NCBI GenBank assembly: GCA_963742865.1 | Contig: CAVUNW010000077.1 | Span: 186,001 to 250,000, forward strand | DNA: 64,000 nucleotides | DNA from: Bog-532 sp963742865 | Lineage (GTDB): Bacteria > Actinomycetota > Actinomycetes > Streptosporangiales > Streptosporangiaceae | Direction of reading: 5' to 3' | Shown here: in pieces, positions 53,743 to 62,015 of the stretch | How the letters are laid out: every line of letters begins with the position of its first letter | How positions within the stretch are numbered: the stretch's first letter is position 1 | Program-made: the position numbers and the translations under genes | The notes under the pieces: generated by a model | The model's input: only the letters and a program-made list of their open reading frames with translations | Told to the model about the DNA's origin: nothing | Database searches by the model: none

Positions 53743-54021
53743 TTAGACCAGGCTGGAGATGCGCCGGGCCATGCCGAAATCGGCCGCGGTCAGGCCGCCC
53801 GCCGAGTGCGTCGACAGGGTCAGCGTCACCTTGTTCCACTGGACCAGGATGTCAGGGTGGTGGTTGGCCTGCTCGGCCAGGCAGGCCACGCCGCCGACAA
53901 AAATGATCGCCTCCTTGAAGTCCTTTTTCTGGACCGTCCGGGTGATCTCCCCGTCCTTCAGGGTCCAGCCCGACGACTCAGCCAGTTCGGCCGTGATCTG
54001 ATCATCTGTGAGAAGCTCCAT
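53743..54021 (-). CDS. Pterin-4a-carbinolamine dehydratase family protein
   Basis: 92 residues from the ATG at 54021, the standard family size. LTDDQITAELAESSGWTLKDGEITRTVQKKDFKEAIIFV leads into the active-site signature AEQANHHPDILVQWNKVTLTLSTHSAGGLTAADF, with the HHP and THxxGGLT motifs. Family members dehydrate 4a-hydroxytetrahydropterins or act as small regulators. No aromatic amino acid hydroxylase is nearby. It is divergent from gcvT with only 22 bp between the two starts. Confidence 0.9.
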   Translation of the reverse strand: MELLTDDQITAELAESSGWTLKDGEITRTVQKKDFKEAIIFVGGVACLAEQANHHPDILVQWNKVTLTLSTHSAGGLTAADFGMARRISSLV

Positions 54022-54043
54022 GCGACCGGCATACCATTCGGTC

Positions 54044-55177
54044 GTGACTGGATCATCACCGAACCCCCAAACAAGCCCACCGCGGCCGACGCCCCTGCGC
54101 GCGGTGCACGAGCAGCTCGGGGCGACGCTGACCGGTTTCGCCGGCTGGCTGATGCCGCTGCGGTACGGCAGCGAGACCGCGGAGCACCTGGCCGTGCGCC
54201 GGGCGGCCGGCCTGTTCGACCTGTCGCACATGGGCGAGATCATCGTGAACGGCCCGGACGCGGCCGCCGCGCTCGATCACGCCCTCACCGGGCAGCTGTC
54301 CGCGGTGGCCCCGGGACGCGCCCGCTACACGATGATGTGCGCGGAGGACGGCGGGGTACTCGACGACCTCGTGGTCTACCGCCTCGCCGACGAGGAGTTC
54401 CTGGTCGTCGCGAACGCCGCGAACACCGCCACGGTCGATGGCGAGCTGCGCCGCCGGTCGGCGGGGTTCGACGCCCGGATCACCGACCAGACCGCCGGCT
54501 ACGCGCTGATCGCGATCCAGGGCCCGGCGGCCGCGGGCATCCTGGCCCCGCTCACCGACGCGGCGCTGGGCGACCTCAAGTACTACGCTGGCATGCGGGC
54601 CACCGTCGCCGGGCGCCCGGTCTGGCTGGCCCGCACCGGCTACACGGGCGAAGACGGCTTCGAGGTCTTTTCCGCGCCCGACGATGCCGAGCCGATCTGG
54701 AACACGCTGGCCGGCGCGGGCGCGCCGGCCGGCCTGGTACCAGCCGGCCTATCCGCGCGCGATACGCTCCGGCTCGAGGCCGGCATGCCGCTGTACGGCA
54801 ACGAGCTCGGCCCAGACGTGACGCCGTATGACGCTGGACTGGGACGAGTGGTCAAATTGGAGAAGCCGGACGGCTTCGTGGGGTCCGGGGCGCTGGCCGA
54901 GCGGGCCACGTCCGGGCCGCGCAAGGTCCTCGCCGGCCTCACCCTCGCCTCCCGCCGGGTCCCCCGGCATGGGTACGCGGTCCTGGCCGACGGCCAGCCC
55001 TGCGGAACCGTGACCAGCGGCGCGCCGTCGCCGACCCTGGGCACGCCGATCGCGATGGCGTACCTGGAGCCGGACGTCACCCGTGACCCCAAGCCGGCAC
55101 TGGCGGTGGACATCAGGGGCCGGGCGGAATCAGCTGACCTAACTGACCTGCCTTTTTATAGGAGATCGCGAGCATGA
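54044..55177 (+). CDS. gcvT: Glycine cleavage system T protein (aminomethyltransferase)
   Basis: 377 residues from the GTG at 54044; ATG codons at 54008 and 54020 lie inside the divergent dehydratase gene and are less likely. PLRAVHEQLGATLTGFAGWLMPLRYG, GLFDLSHMGEIIVNGPDA, ARYTMMCAEDGGVLDDLVVYRL and ARTGYTGEDGFEVF are the folate-binding and catalytic GcvT blocks. The enzyme releases ammonia and transfers the methylene group from lipoylated GcvH to tetrahydrofolate. It overlaps gcvH by 4 bp. gcvP, gcvL and glyA are not in the window. No ribosome site precedes 54044 and TACCAT lies about 9 bp upstream, which fits a leaderless mRNA. Confidence 0.93.
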   Translation: MTGSSPNPQTSPPRPTPLRAVHEQLGATLTGFAGWLMPLRYGSETAEHLAVRRAAGLFDLSHMGEIIVNGPDAAAALDHALTGQLSAVAPGRARYTMMCAEDGGVLDDLVVYRLADEEFLVVANAANTATVDGELRRRSAGFDARITDQTAGYALIAIQGPAAAGILAPLTDAALGDLKYYAGMRATVAGRPVWLARTGYTGEDGFEVFSAPDDAEPIWNTLAGAGAPAGLVPAGLSARDTLRLEAGMPLYGNELGPDVTPYDAGLGRVVKLEKPDGFVGSGALAERATSGPRKVLAGLTLASRRVPRHGYAVLADGQPCGTVTSGAPSPTLGTPIAMAYLEPDVTRDPKPALAVDIRGRAESADLTDLPFYRRSRA

Positions 55178-55572
55178 GCGTTCCTGCCGAGCTGCACTAC
55201 ACCACAGAGCATGAATGGGTGTCCGTTGACGGGACCACCGCCACGGTCGGCATCACCGACTTCGCGGCGCGGTCGCTGGGCGACGTGGTCTACGTGTCGC
55301 TGCCCGCTGAGGGCGCGAGCGTCACCGCCGAGGAGCCGTGCGGGGAGGTCGAGTCGACCAAGTCCGTCAGCGACCTGTACTCGCCCGTGGATGGCGAGGT
55401 CACCGACATCAACGGCGACCTGGAAGACGACCCCGGCATCGTCAACGCCGATCCGTACGGGGCGGGCTGGATGTTCAAGGTGCGGCTGGCCGCCGGCTCC
55501 GGCAGCGAGGGCCTGCCGCCGGGCCTGCTGAGCGCCGCCGAATACGAAGAGCTGACCAAGGACAGCGAGTAG
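55174..55572 (+). CDS. gcvH: Glycine cleavage system H protein
   Basis: 132 residues, the typical size. YTTEHEWVSVDGTTATVGITDFAARSLGDVVYVSLP is the N-terminal hammerhead, and CGEVESTKSVSDLYSPVDGEV carries the lipoylated lysine (STK, about residue 63). The C-terminus AEYEELTKDSE is normal. GcvH shuttles the aminomethyl group between the P and T proteins. Its ATG overlaps the gcvT stop, and a GGAGAT site is inside gcvT. Confidence 0.95.
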   Translation: MSVPAELHYTTEHEWVSVDGTTATVGITDFAARSLGDVVYVSLPAEGASVTAEEPCGEVESTKSVSDLYSPVDGEVTDINGDLEDDPGIVNADPYGAGWMFKVRLAAGSGSEGLPPGLLSAAEYEELTKDSE

Positions 55573-55587
55573 GCCGCCAGCGGCGGC

Positions 55588-55839
55588 TCAGCGGCGGCGG
55601 CGCCAGACCAGGAACGCGACCACGCCCACCACGACGATCGCGCCCGCGCCGACCAGCCTGGGATCCACGGATTGCGTGCGCTGCCGGAGCTTGTCCGCGG
55701 CACCCCGGGCGACGTTGGCCGGGCGGACCTTGTCGGCGATGGCGTCAATCGTGCGGGCCAGGTCATCCCGGGCCTGTTCGATTTCGCTGATGGTCGTCTC
55801 CTGCGCGACCGCCTTGGGCGCCTGGTCCTGACCGGCCAT
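55588..55839 (-). CDS. DUF3618 small membrane protein
   Basis: 83 residues from the ATG at 55839, with AAAGGGAG upstream. SEIEQARDDLARTIDAIADKVRPANVA is the DUF3618 motif (amphipathic helix), followed by one C-terminal membrane segment (LVGAGAIVVVGVVAFLVW) ending in four arginines. Such proteins are common and uncharacterised in actinomycetes. It converges on gcvH with 15 bp between stops. Confidence 0.88.
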   Translation of the reverse strand: MAGQDQAPKAVAQETTISEIEQARDDLARTIDAIADKVRPANVARGAADKLRQRTQSVDPRLVGAGAIVVVGVVAFLVWRRRR

Positions 55840-56055
55840 CACGAGCTCCCTTTCCGCCATGCCTGGTGAGAAATCAGCGTGCTTTAGAAGAATGTGCCCA
55901 AGAAGAAAAGATAGTGCTAAAGAAATCGCTCTGTTCACCCTGGTCCCGTCAGTCTCTCAGGCTGACGGTCACTTTTGTGTCATCCGGCGCCCCGCTCCGC
56001 GCGTCCCGGGTGGCCGGGCGGAGCGCTCGTCGCTTTTCGGTTCCCCGAAGATAGC

Positions 56056-56090
56056 GTTGATCCCCCGGCGCCGGGCGCCGGGGGATCAAC
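56056..56090 (-). terminator. Perfect 17-bp stem hairpin after the binding-protein remnant
   Basis: GTTGATCCCCCGGCGCC and its exact complement flank a single central G, a perfect inverted repeat of 35 bp. It starts 14 bp after the stop of the degraded binding-protein frame (56104-56106), so it is probably that gene's surviving terminator. No T-run follows on either strand. Confidence 0.7.
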
Positions 56091-56103
56091 AGTCCCGAGC
56101 AGG

Positions 56104-56334
56104 TTAGAAACCGGTCTTGTCCGCGGCGGCCAGGTCCGACGCGGTGACCTGCGACGGGGAGAGGCCGCTGCTGTAGATGTTGGCGATGTCCTTCAGGGCC
56201 GCGGGCTGCTTGGCGGCCAGCGCGGTCTGCCCGGACCCGACGGCCTGGAGGAACTGCCGCAGGTCGGCCGCGTGGGATTCGACGTAATTTTCCGAAGCGG
56301 CGAGGACGTCGTACTGGAGAGCGGACAGCGCCGG
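56104..56334 (-). pseudogene. C-terminal remnant of an ABC substrate-binding protein (SsuA/TauA-like)
   Basis: The minus-strand frame reads LSALQYDVLAASENYVESH, then ADLRQFLQAVGSGQTALAAK, PAALKDIANIYSSGLSPSQ and VTASDLAAADKTGF before a TAA at 56104. The helix pattern VLAASENYVESHAADLRQFLQAV is what the last lobe of nitrate/sulfonate/taurine-type binding proteins looks like. An in-frame TGA at 56335 and no start codon leave only about 76 codons of some 330. The broken end abuts a 14-bp direct repeat (56328-56341 and 56343-56356) that includes the stop of the PPOX gene, so a deletion between short repeats may have removed the rest. Confidence 0.6.
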
Positions 56335-56349
56335 TCAGGTGGGCGCCGG

Positions 56350-56766
56350 TCAGGTGAAGGACCATCCGGTCCAGGTGGCGACGGTGACGGCGATGACCGG
56401 GCCGTCGGGCGGATCGGCCCGGTACTGCGGATAGCGCGCAGCCAGCAGGGCCAGCGGGGCGCTCATCTCGCCCGGGCCGGTGAGGATGGCGGCGCGGCCG
56501 TCGGCGCGGGCCCACCACAGGGTGGCCCAGTCATCGCAATAGTGGTCGGCGAGCAGGCTGACCTTCGGATTCTCGGCGATGTTGCGGAGCCGCCGCAGGT
56601 TGGCGGTCGTCTTCGGCTTGTGGTCGACCGCCGTGTAGATGACGTCACCGTCGACGGCGAAGGTGATGGCGACGATGTGCGGCTGCCCGTCAGCGGAAGC
56701 GGTGGCCAGGCGGGCCACGCGGGAACCGGCCAGGCGGTGGCGCGCCTCCGGACCGGAAAGCCTCAT
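56350..56766 (-). CDS. PPOX-class F420-dependent oxidoreductase (TIGR03668-like)
   Basis: 138 residues from the ATG at 56766. It has the split-barrel flavin/F420 fold: RVARLATASADGQPHIVAITFAVDGDVIYTAVDHKPK and LRRLRNIAENPKVSLLADHYCDDWATLWWARADGRAAIL are typical blocks, with NPKVSLL and DDWATLWW diagnostic for the TIGR03668 branch. These enzymes use deazaflavin F420 or FMN to reduce small substrates; no F420 biosynthesis gene is nearby. Its 3' end takes part in a 14-bp duplication. Confidence 0.85.
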   Translation of the reverse strand: MRLSGPEARHRLAGSRVARLATASADGQPHIVAITFAVDGDVIYTAVDHKPKTTANLRRLRNIAENPKVSLLADHYCDDWATLWWARADGRAAILTGPGEMSAPLALLAARYPQYRADPPDGPVIAVTVATWTGWSFT

Positions 56767-56880
56767 GCGCTCATGGTTCCACGCGCACATTCCGGGCTGG
56801 GCGTATGCGACCCGTTAGGGTGGGGCGAGGGGTGCCGGGAAGTCTGGTCGGCGTGATTCCGCCCTGGACGGAGGACGCCG

Positions 56881-58428
56881 GTGACGGATATCGAGCCGTT
56901 CGGTCTGGTCATCCTGGTGATCGGCCTGGTCGGCACGGCGGCGGTCCTGTCCAACCGGCTGAGCGAGCGGCTGCGGGTGCCTGCCCCCGCCTTCTTCCTG
57001 GTCTGCGCGGCCGGGGCGTCGGACCTGTTCCCGAGCCTGGCGCGGCTTTCCGGCAGCACCGTCCAGCGCGTGGTCACGGTGGCGCTCGCCTTCATCCTGT
57101 TCGACGGGGGCATGCACATCGGGTGGCGGCGGTTCCGGAGCGTGGCCTGGGCCAGTGTCTGGATCGGGGTCGCGGGGACGGTGGTGACGGCCGGGGCCGC
57201 GGCCATCGCGGCGCACTTCCTGTTCGGGATCGGGTGGCGGCTCGCACTGCTGCTGGGGACGGCGCTGGCCCCGACCGACCCGGCGGTGGTGTTCTCGGTG
57301 CTGGGGCGGCGTGAGGTCGGCGGGCGCACCGGCGTCATGCTGGAGGGCGAATCCGGGGCCAACGACCCGGTCGGCATCGCGCTGCTGGTGGCGCTGATCG
57401 GGGCGACCGGCTCCCCGGCCGCGGCGGCCGGGCACATCGCGGTGACCTTTGTGCTGCAGATGGCGGTCGGCGCCGGGATCGGCATCGCCGGGGGCCGGCT
57501 GCTGCTCGAGTTCATGCGCCGGGTCCCGCTGCCGAACGAGGGCCTGTACTCGCTCCGCGTGCTGGCCGGGGTGCTGGCGATCTTCGGGCTCGCGACGGTG
57601 GCGCGCGGGTCCGGGTTCCTGGCCGTGTTCGTGGCCGGCATCCTGATCGGCGACGAGCGCGCCCCGTACAAACGGGAGATCGAGCGATTCCACTCGTCGC
57701 TGGCCAGCCTGGCCGAGATCGTCGCGTTCATCATGCTGGGCCTGACCGTCAGCCTGCGGCAGCTGCCCGCCGGCCACGCCTGGAGCATCGGGCTGGCGCT
57801 CGGGGCGCTGCTCGCCTTCGTGATCCGGCCGGTCTTCGTCGGCCTGATCACGCTGCCGATCCAGCTGAGACGCGGGGAACGGCTGTTCCTGCTGTGGACC
57901 GGGCTGAAGGGTGCCGTCCCCGTGCTGCTCGGTACGTACATCGTCGGCTCGGGAATCGGCGGGGCCAGCCGGGCCTACGAGATCATCTTCGTGGTGGTGG
58001 CCTTCTCCGTCGTGGTCCAGGGCAGCCTCGTACCCACGTTCGCGCACCGGCTGAACGTCCCGCTGCGCACCATCGACCCCGAACCGTGGAGCCTGGGCGT
58101 GCGCTTCCGGGAGGAGCCGGAGGGCCTGCACCGCTTCCGGGTATCCCGCGGGGCACCGGCCGTGGGCGCGTCGATCGAGGACCTGCCGTTCGGCGAGGAC
58201 GCCTGGGTGATCTTCATCATCCGGCACGGGCGGCTCGTCCCGGCGCGCTCCGACACCCGGGTCGCGGCCGGCGACGAGGTGCTGGTGCTGGCCGACCCGG
58301 CCGAGGTCCCGGCGCTGAAGAAACTGTTCACCGCGCACCGTTCCGGGCACCGGCATACCGAACGGCGCCCGGCGAGAGCCTCCGCCCGGCCGGAGCCGAG
58401 GACGGACAGCGATCACACTGGAACCTGA
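56881..58428 (+). CDS. Cation/proton antiporter (NhaP2-type CPA1) with C-terminal TrkA-C domain
   Basis: 515 residues from a GTG at 56881. About 13 membrane segments contain LAPTDPAVVFSVLGRREVGG and MLEGESGANDPVGIALLVAL, the ion-binding DP and ESGxNDP motifs. After residue 395 a soluble TrkA-C/RCK-like domain follows (GAPAVGASIEDLPFGEDAWVIFIIRHG, VAAGDEVLVLADPAEVPAL), as in K+/H+ antiporters of the NhaP2 type gated by nucleotides. It exports K+ or Na+ in exchange for protons. hypF begins 22 bp downstream on the same strand. Confidence 0.92.
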   Translation: MTDIEPFGLVILVIGLVGTAAVLSNRLSERLRVPAPAFFLVCAAGASDLFPSLARLSGSTVQRVVTVALAFILFDGGMHIGWRRFRSVAWASVWIGVAGTVVTAGAAAIAAHFLFGIGWRLALLLGTALAPTDPAVVFSVLGRREVGGRTGVMLEGESGANDPVGIALLVALIGATGSPAAAAGHIAVTFVLQMAVGAGIGIAGGRLLLEFMRRVPLPNEGLYSLRVLAGVLAIFGLATVARGSGFLAVFVAGILIGDERAPYKREIERFHSSLASLAEIVAFIMLGLTVSLRQLPAGHAWSIGLALGALLAFVIRPVFVGLITLPIQLRRGERLFLLWTGLKGAVPVLLGTYIVGSGIGGASRAYEIIFVVVAFSVVVQGSLVPTFAHRLNVPLRTIDPEPWSLGVRFREEPEGLHRFRVSRGAPAVGASIEDLPFGEDAWVIFIIRHGRLVPARSDTRVAAGDEVLVLADPAEVPALKKLFTAHRSGHRHTERRPARASARPEPRTDSDHTGT

Positions 58429-58450
58429 GGGGGCACCCAGCCACACTGGG

Positions 58451-60835
58451 ATGATGACGGAGCGGGTACGGACGGCCGTCCGGGTGGAGGGGATCGTCCA
58501 GGGCGTCGGTTTCCGCCCGTTCGTGTACGCGCTAGCGTCCGGGCTGGGCCTGGGCGGCCTCGTCGGCAACGACGCCGACGGGGTTTTCGCGGAGGTCGAG
58601 GGGCCATCTGCGGTGATCGGCGAGTTCCTGCGCCGGCTCGAGCACGACGCCCCGCCGCTGGCCCGGGTCGACCGGGTGCGGACGCGGGCCCTGGAGCCGG
58701 CCGGCGGCACCGGGTTCTCGATCGTCGCGAGCGAGCCGAACGGGCCAGGCGCGGCCCGCCAGGCGCTGGTGTCGGCGGACATGGCGACGTGCGCGGACTG
58801 CCTGCACGAGCTGGCCGACCCGGTGGACCGGCGGTTCGGCTACCCGTTCATCAACTGCACCAACTGCGGGCCCCGGTTCACGATCGTCCGGGACGTTCCC
58901 TACGACCGGGCCCGCACCACGATGGCCACCTTCACGATGTGCGCCGCGTGCGCGGCGGAGTACGCGGACCCGGGAAACCGGCGGTTCCACGCCGAGCCCA
59001 CGTGCTGCCCGGCGTGCGGCCCGGCGCTGGCACTGGTCAGCCCGGCCGGTGATGTGATGGATACACCGGCGGACGGGGGCGTGATCGCCGCGACGGCGGC
59101 GCTGCTGCGGGAGGGCCAGGTCCTGGCGATCAAGGGACTGGGCGGGTACCACCTGGCGGTCGACGCGACGTCGGAGAAGGCCGCGGCCGCGCTGCGGGAG
59201 CGCAAGCACCGCGAGGACAAGCCGTTCGCGGTGATGGTGCCGGACCTGACCGCGGCCCGGCAGCTATGCGAGGTGGACGAAACGGCGGCACGCGTGCTGA
59301 GCAGCGCGCGGCGGCCGATCGTGCTGCTGCCGCGCCAGGCCGGGACGGCCGTGGCGGAGGCGGTGGCGCCGGGGAACCGGCAGCTGGGGCTCATGTTGCC
59401 GTACACCCCGCTGCACCACCTGCTGCTCGATGCCGTCGCCGGGCCCATCGTCCTGACCAGCGGAAACGTCTCCGACGAGCCGATCGCGTACCGGGACGAG
59501 GACGCCTGTCAGCGGCTGGCCGGGATCGCGGACGCGTTCCTGACTCATGACCGGGCAATCCACATCCGGACGGACGACTCCGTGGCCCGCCCGTTCGGTG
59601 GCCGGGAAATGGTGCTGCGGCGGTCACGCGGGTACGTGCCCGAGCCGGTGCGGGTCGCCGCGCGGTTCCGGCGCCCGGTGCTGGCGTGCGGAGCCGAGCT
59701 GAAGAACACGTTCTGCCTGGCCAAAGGCGATCGCGCGTTCATCTCACAGCACATCGGGGACCTGGAGAACGCCGAGACGCTGCGCTCGTTCACCGAGGGC
59801 ATCGAGCATTTCCGGCGGCTGTTCGGCATCGAGGCCGAGGTGGTGGCGTACGACCTGCACCCGGACTACCTCTCCACCAAGTACGCGCTCGACCTGGACG
59901 GCGTCGACCTGGTGGGGGTCCAGCACCACCACGCGCACATCGCCTCGTGCCTGGCGGACAACGGCGCGGAAGGTCCCGTCATCGGGGTCGCCTTCGACGG
60001 GACCGGCTACGGCACCGACGGGACCATCTGGGGCGGGGAGTTCCTGATCGCGGATCTCGCCGAGTTCCGCCGGGTGGGGCACCTGGCGCCGGTCCCGATG
60101 CCCGGCGGCGCGGCCGCCGTCCGGCAGCCGTGGCGGATGGCCGCGGCGTATCTGGACGCCGCGTTCCCAGACGGCCTGCTTGGTGATCCGGGTGGCCGCG
60201 GTGCGGCTGGCGGGAACGCGGTGACTGGCGGGAACGCGGTGACTGGCGGGAACGCGGTGACTGGTGAGACCAGTGGGCTCGCAGTGGCCAGGCGGCACCA
60301 GGATCGCTGGGACAGCGTGCTTACGCTCGCGCGCAAGGGGATCAACGCCCCGCTCACCTCCAGCGCGGGACGGCTCTTCGACGCGGTGTCCGCGCTGCTG
60401 GGGGTGCGCGACACGATCAACTACGAAGGCCAGGCCGCGATCGAGCTGGAACAGCTCGCCGACCTGGCTGAGATGGGCGGCTACCGGGCGGGCATCGGGC
60501 CGGGTGAGCCGTTGCGGGTCATGGGCGCGGACCTGATCCGGCAGGCGGCGCGGGACCTGGCTCGCGGCACGTCACCGGCCAGGATCGCGGCGCGCTTCCA
60601 GCAAGGGGTCGCGTCGTTGATCGAAGACGGGTGCGCAACCATCCGGGACCGGCACGGACTGGAGACGGTGGCGCTGTCGGGCGGGGTGTTCCAGAACCTG
60701 ACCGTGCTCGGGGCGGCGGTGGCCCGGCTGGAGGCGCGGGGCTTCCGGGTTCTGGTGCACGCCCGGGTGCCGTGCAACGACGGGGGGATCAGCCTCGGGC
60801 AGGCCGTGGTGGCGGCGGCCCGGGACCGTCAGTGA
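58451..60835 (+). CDS. hypF: [NiFe] hydrogenase maturation carbamoyltransferase HypF
   Basis: 794 residues from the ATG at 58451 (58454 possible). The acylphosphatase-like domain (VEGIVQGVGFRPFVYALA) is followed by two zinc fingers: CADCLHEL with INCTNCG, and CAACAAEY with CCPACG (about residues 114-197), a YrdC domain (GGYHLAVDAT; LTSGNVSDEPIAY) and the Kae1-like C-terminal domain (VVAYDLHPDYLSTKYAL, VQHHHAHIASCL, FDGTGYGTDGTIWGGEFL, LSGGVFQNLTVLGA). HypF makes the carbamoyl group that becomes the cyanide ligands of the active-site iron. A GGNAVT repeat (three copies) marks a flexible loop near residue 590. It converges with hypB over 14 bp. Confidence 0.95.
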   Translation: MMTERVRTAVRVEGIVQGVGFRPFVYALASGLGLGGLVGNDADGVFAEVEGPSAVIGEFLRRLEHDAPPLARVDRVRTRALEPAGGTGFSIVASEPNGPGAARQALVSADMATCADCLHELADPVDRRFGYPFINCTNCGPRFTIVRDVPYDRARTTMATFTMCAACAAEYADPGNRRFHAEPTCCPACGPALALVSPAGDVMDTPADGGVIAATAALLREGQVLAIKGLGGYHLAVDATSEKAAAALRERKHREDKPFAVMVPDLTAARQLCEVDETAARVLSSARRPIVLLPRQAGTAVAEAVAPGNRQLGLMLPYTPLHHLLLDAVAGPIVLTSGNVSDEPIAYRDEDACQRLAGIADAFLTHDRAIHIRTDDSVARPFGGREMVLRRSRGYVPEPVRVAARFRRPVLACGAELKNTFCLAKGDRAFISQHIGDLENAETLRSFTEGIEHFRRLFGIEAEVVAYDLHPDYLSTKYALDLDGVDLVGVQHHHAHIASCLADNGAEGPVIGVAFDGTGYGTDGTIWGGEFLIADLAEFRRVGHLAPVPMPGGAAAVRQPWRMAAAYLDAAFPDGLLGDPGGRGAAGGNAVTGGNAVTGGNAVTGETSGLAVARRHQDRWDSVLTLARKGINAPLTSSAGRLFDAVSALLGVRDTINYEGQAAIELEQLADLAEMGGYRAGIGPGEPLRVMGADLIRQAARDLARGTSPARIAARFQQGVASLIEDGCATIRDRHGLETVALSGGVFQNLTVLGAAVARLEARGFRVLVHARVPCNDGGISLGQAVVAAARDRQ
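60210..60263. repeat. Three perfect 18-bp repeats inside hypF
   Basis: GCGGGAACGCGGTGACTG occurs three times head to tail (60210, 60228, 60246). It encodes GGNAVT repeated three times in a surface loop of HypF. The 18-bp period keeps the frame, so copy number can vary harmlessly. Confidence 0.85.
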
Positions 60836-60849
60836 GCAGGATCGGGCCA

Positions 60850-61650
60850 TCAGTGGCAGATACCTAGTACGGGCGCGGGGGTCATGCTGGTCAGCCAGCC
60901 GGACCAGGACTCCATGCCGGCGCCGGTCACGGCGGAGAGGTTGATCATCATGGCCCGCGGGCTGACCTGGCCGACGTACTCGCCGAACCGGGCCACGTCG
61001 AAGTTCACGTAGGGTCCCAGATCGGTCTTGGTGATGACGACCAGGTCCGCGCGGCGGAACATCTGCGGGTACTTGAGCGGCTTGTCGGTGCCCTCCGTGA
61101 CGGAGGCGAGCACGACGCGGGCGCTCTCGCCCAGGTCGAACAGGGCGGGGCAGACCAGGTTGCCGACGTTCTCGATCACCACCGCCGACCCGGCGGGCGG
61201 GTCCAGGGTCTGCAGCGCGCGGGCGACCATGGCCGCGTCCAGGTGGCAGCCCGCCCCGGTGTTGATCTGGACGACCTCGCACCCGGCGATGCGGATCCGC
61301 ATCGCATCCAGGTCGGTCTCCTGGTCGCCCTCGATGACGGACAGAGCCAGCTTCCCGGCGAGGTCCCGGCTGGTCCGTTCGAGCAATGTGGTCTTGCCGG
61401 AGCCGGGTGAGCTCATCAGGTTGATGGCCAGGATGCCGCGCTCCCGCAGCCACTCGCGGTTGCGCTGCGCCAGGTCGTCGTTCTTGGCCAGGATCTTCTG
61501 CTGGAGCGTCACCGTGCGGCCGTCGTCATGCTCGTGGCCGTGCTCGTGGCCGTGGCCGTGCTCGTGGCCGTGGTCGTGGCCGGACAGTCCCAGCTCGCCC
61601 AGGTCACCGGGCTCGTCAAAATCCACGGTGCAGCCGCAGGTCGCGCACAT
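60850..61650 (-). CDS. hypB: Hydrogenase nickel incorporation GTPase HypB
   Basis: 266 residues from the ATG at 61650. The N-terminal CATCGC is the high-affinity nickel motif; residues 25-41 are a His-rich run with nine histidines (HDHGHEHGHGHEHGHEH), a nickel store. The GTPase has SSPGSGKTTLLE (P-loop, residues 80-91), EGDQETDLDAMRI, VIENVGNLVCPALFDLGE and ITKTDLGPYVNFD. HypB hands nickel to the hydrogenase large subunit with HypA. Its start is 2 bp after the hypA stop. The gene ends 14 bp from hypF, which comes from the other strand. Confidence 0.95.
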   Translation of the reverse strand: MCATCGCTVDFDEPGDLGELGLSGHDHGHEHGHGHEHGHEHDDGRTVTLQQKILAKNDDLAQRNREWLRERGILAINLMSSPGSGKTTLLERTSRDLAGKLALSVIEGDQETDLDAMRIRIAGCEVVQINTGAGCHLDAAMVARALQTLDPPAGSAVVIENVGNLVCPALFDLGESARVVLASVTEGTDKPLKYPQMFRRADLVVITKTDLGPYVNFDVARFGEYVGQVSPRAMMINLSAVTGAGMESWSGWLTSMTPAPVLGICH

Positions 61651-61652
61651 GT

Positions 61653-62009
61653 TCAGGCCACCTTTACCGAAGTGATGGTGAGTTGCTGGCCGGACAGGAC
61701 CGCGACGTCGGCGCTGCCGCACGGGCAGAGCAGGATCGGCGCGCCGCGGGCGCCGGAGCCGCCGGGAGCGTCCGGCGCGAAGGTCTCCCCGCAGCTGCGG
61801 CATTCGCACTCCGTCCCGGGCTCGGTGATCTGCAGGATGGCGCCCTCGAGCGTGGTGCCCTCGGTGGCCAGGTCGAAGCAGAACCGCAGGGCGTCGGGGA
61901 CCACCCCGGACAGCGCACCGATCTCCAGGCGCACCTCGGAGATCTTCGTGCCCGGCAGCCGTTCGGTCACCGCGTCCACCAGGCCCTCGGCGACCGCGAG
62001 CTCATGCAT
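61653..62009 (-). CDS. hypA: Hydrogenase maturation nickel metallochaperone HypA
   Basis: 118 residues. MHELAVAEGLVDAV has the conserved MHE nickel-binding start. The C-terminal zinc site is split into CECRSCGETF and LCPCGSADV. Between them a Gly/Pro-rich segment is slightly longer than usual. HypA receives nickel and passes it to the hydrogenase with HypB. It lies 6 bp after hypE and just before hypB, so the leftward order is hypD-hypE-hypA-hypB. Confidence 0.95.
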   Translation of the reverse strand: MHELAVAEGLVDAVTERLPGTKISEVRLEIGALSGVVPDALRFCFDLATEGTTLEGAILQITEPGTECECRSCGETFAPDAPGGSGARGAPILLCPCGSADVAVLSGQQLTITSVKVA

Positions 62010-62015
62010 GCCACA

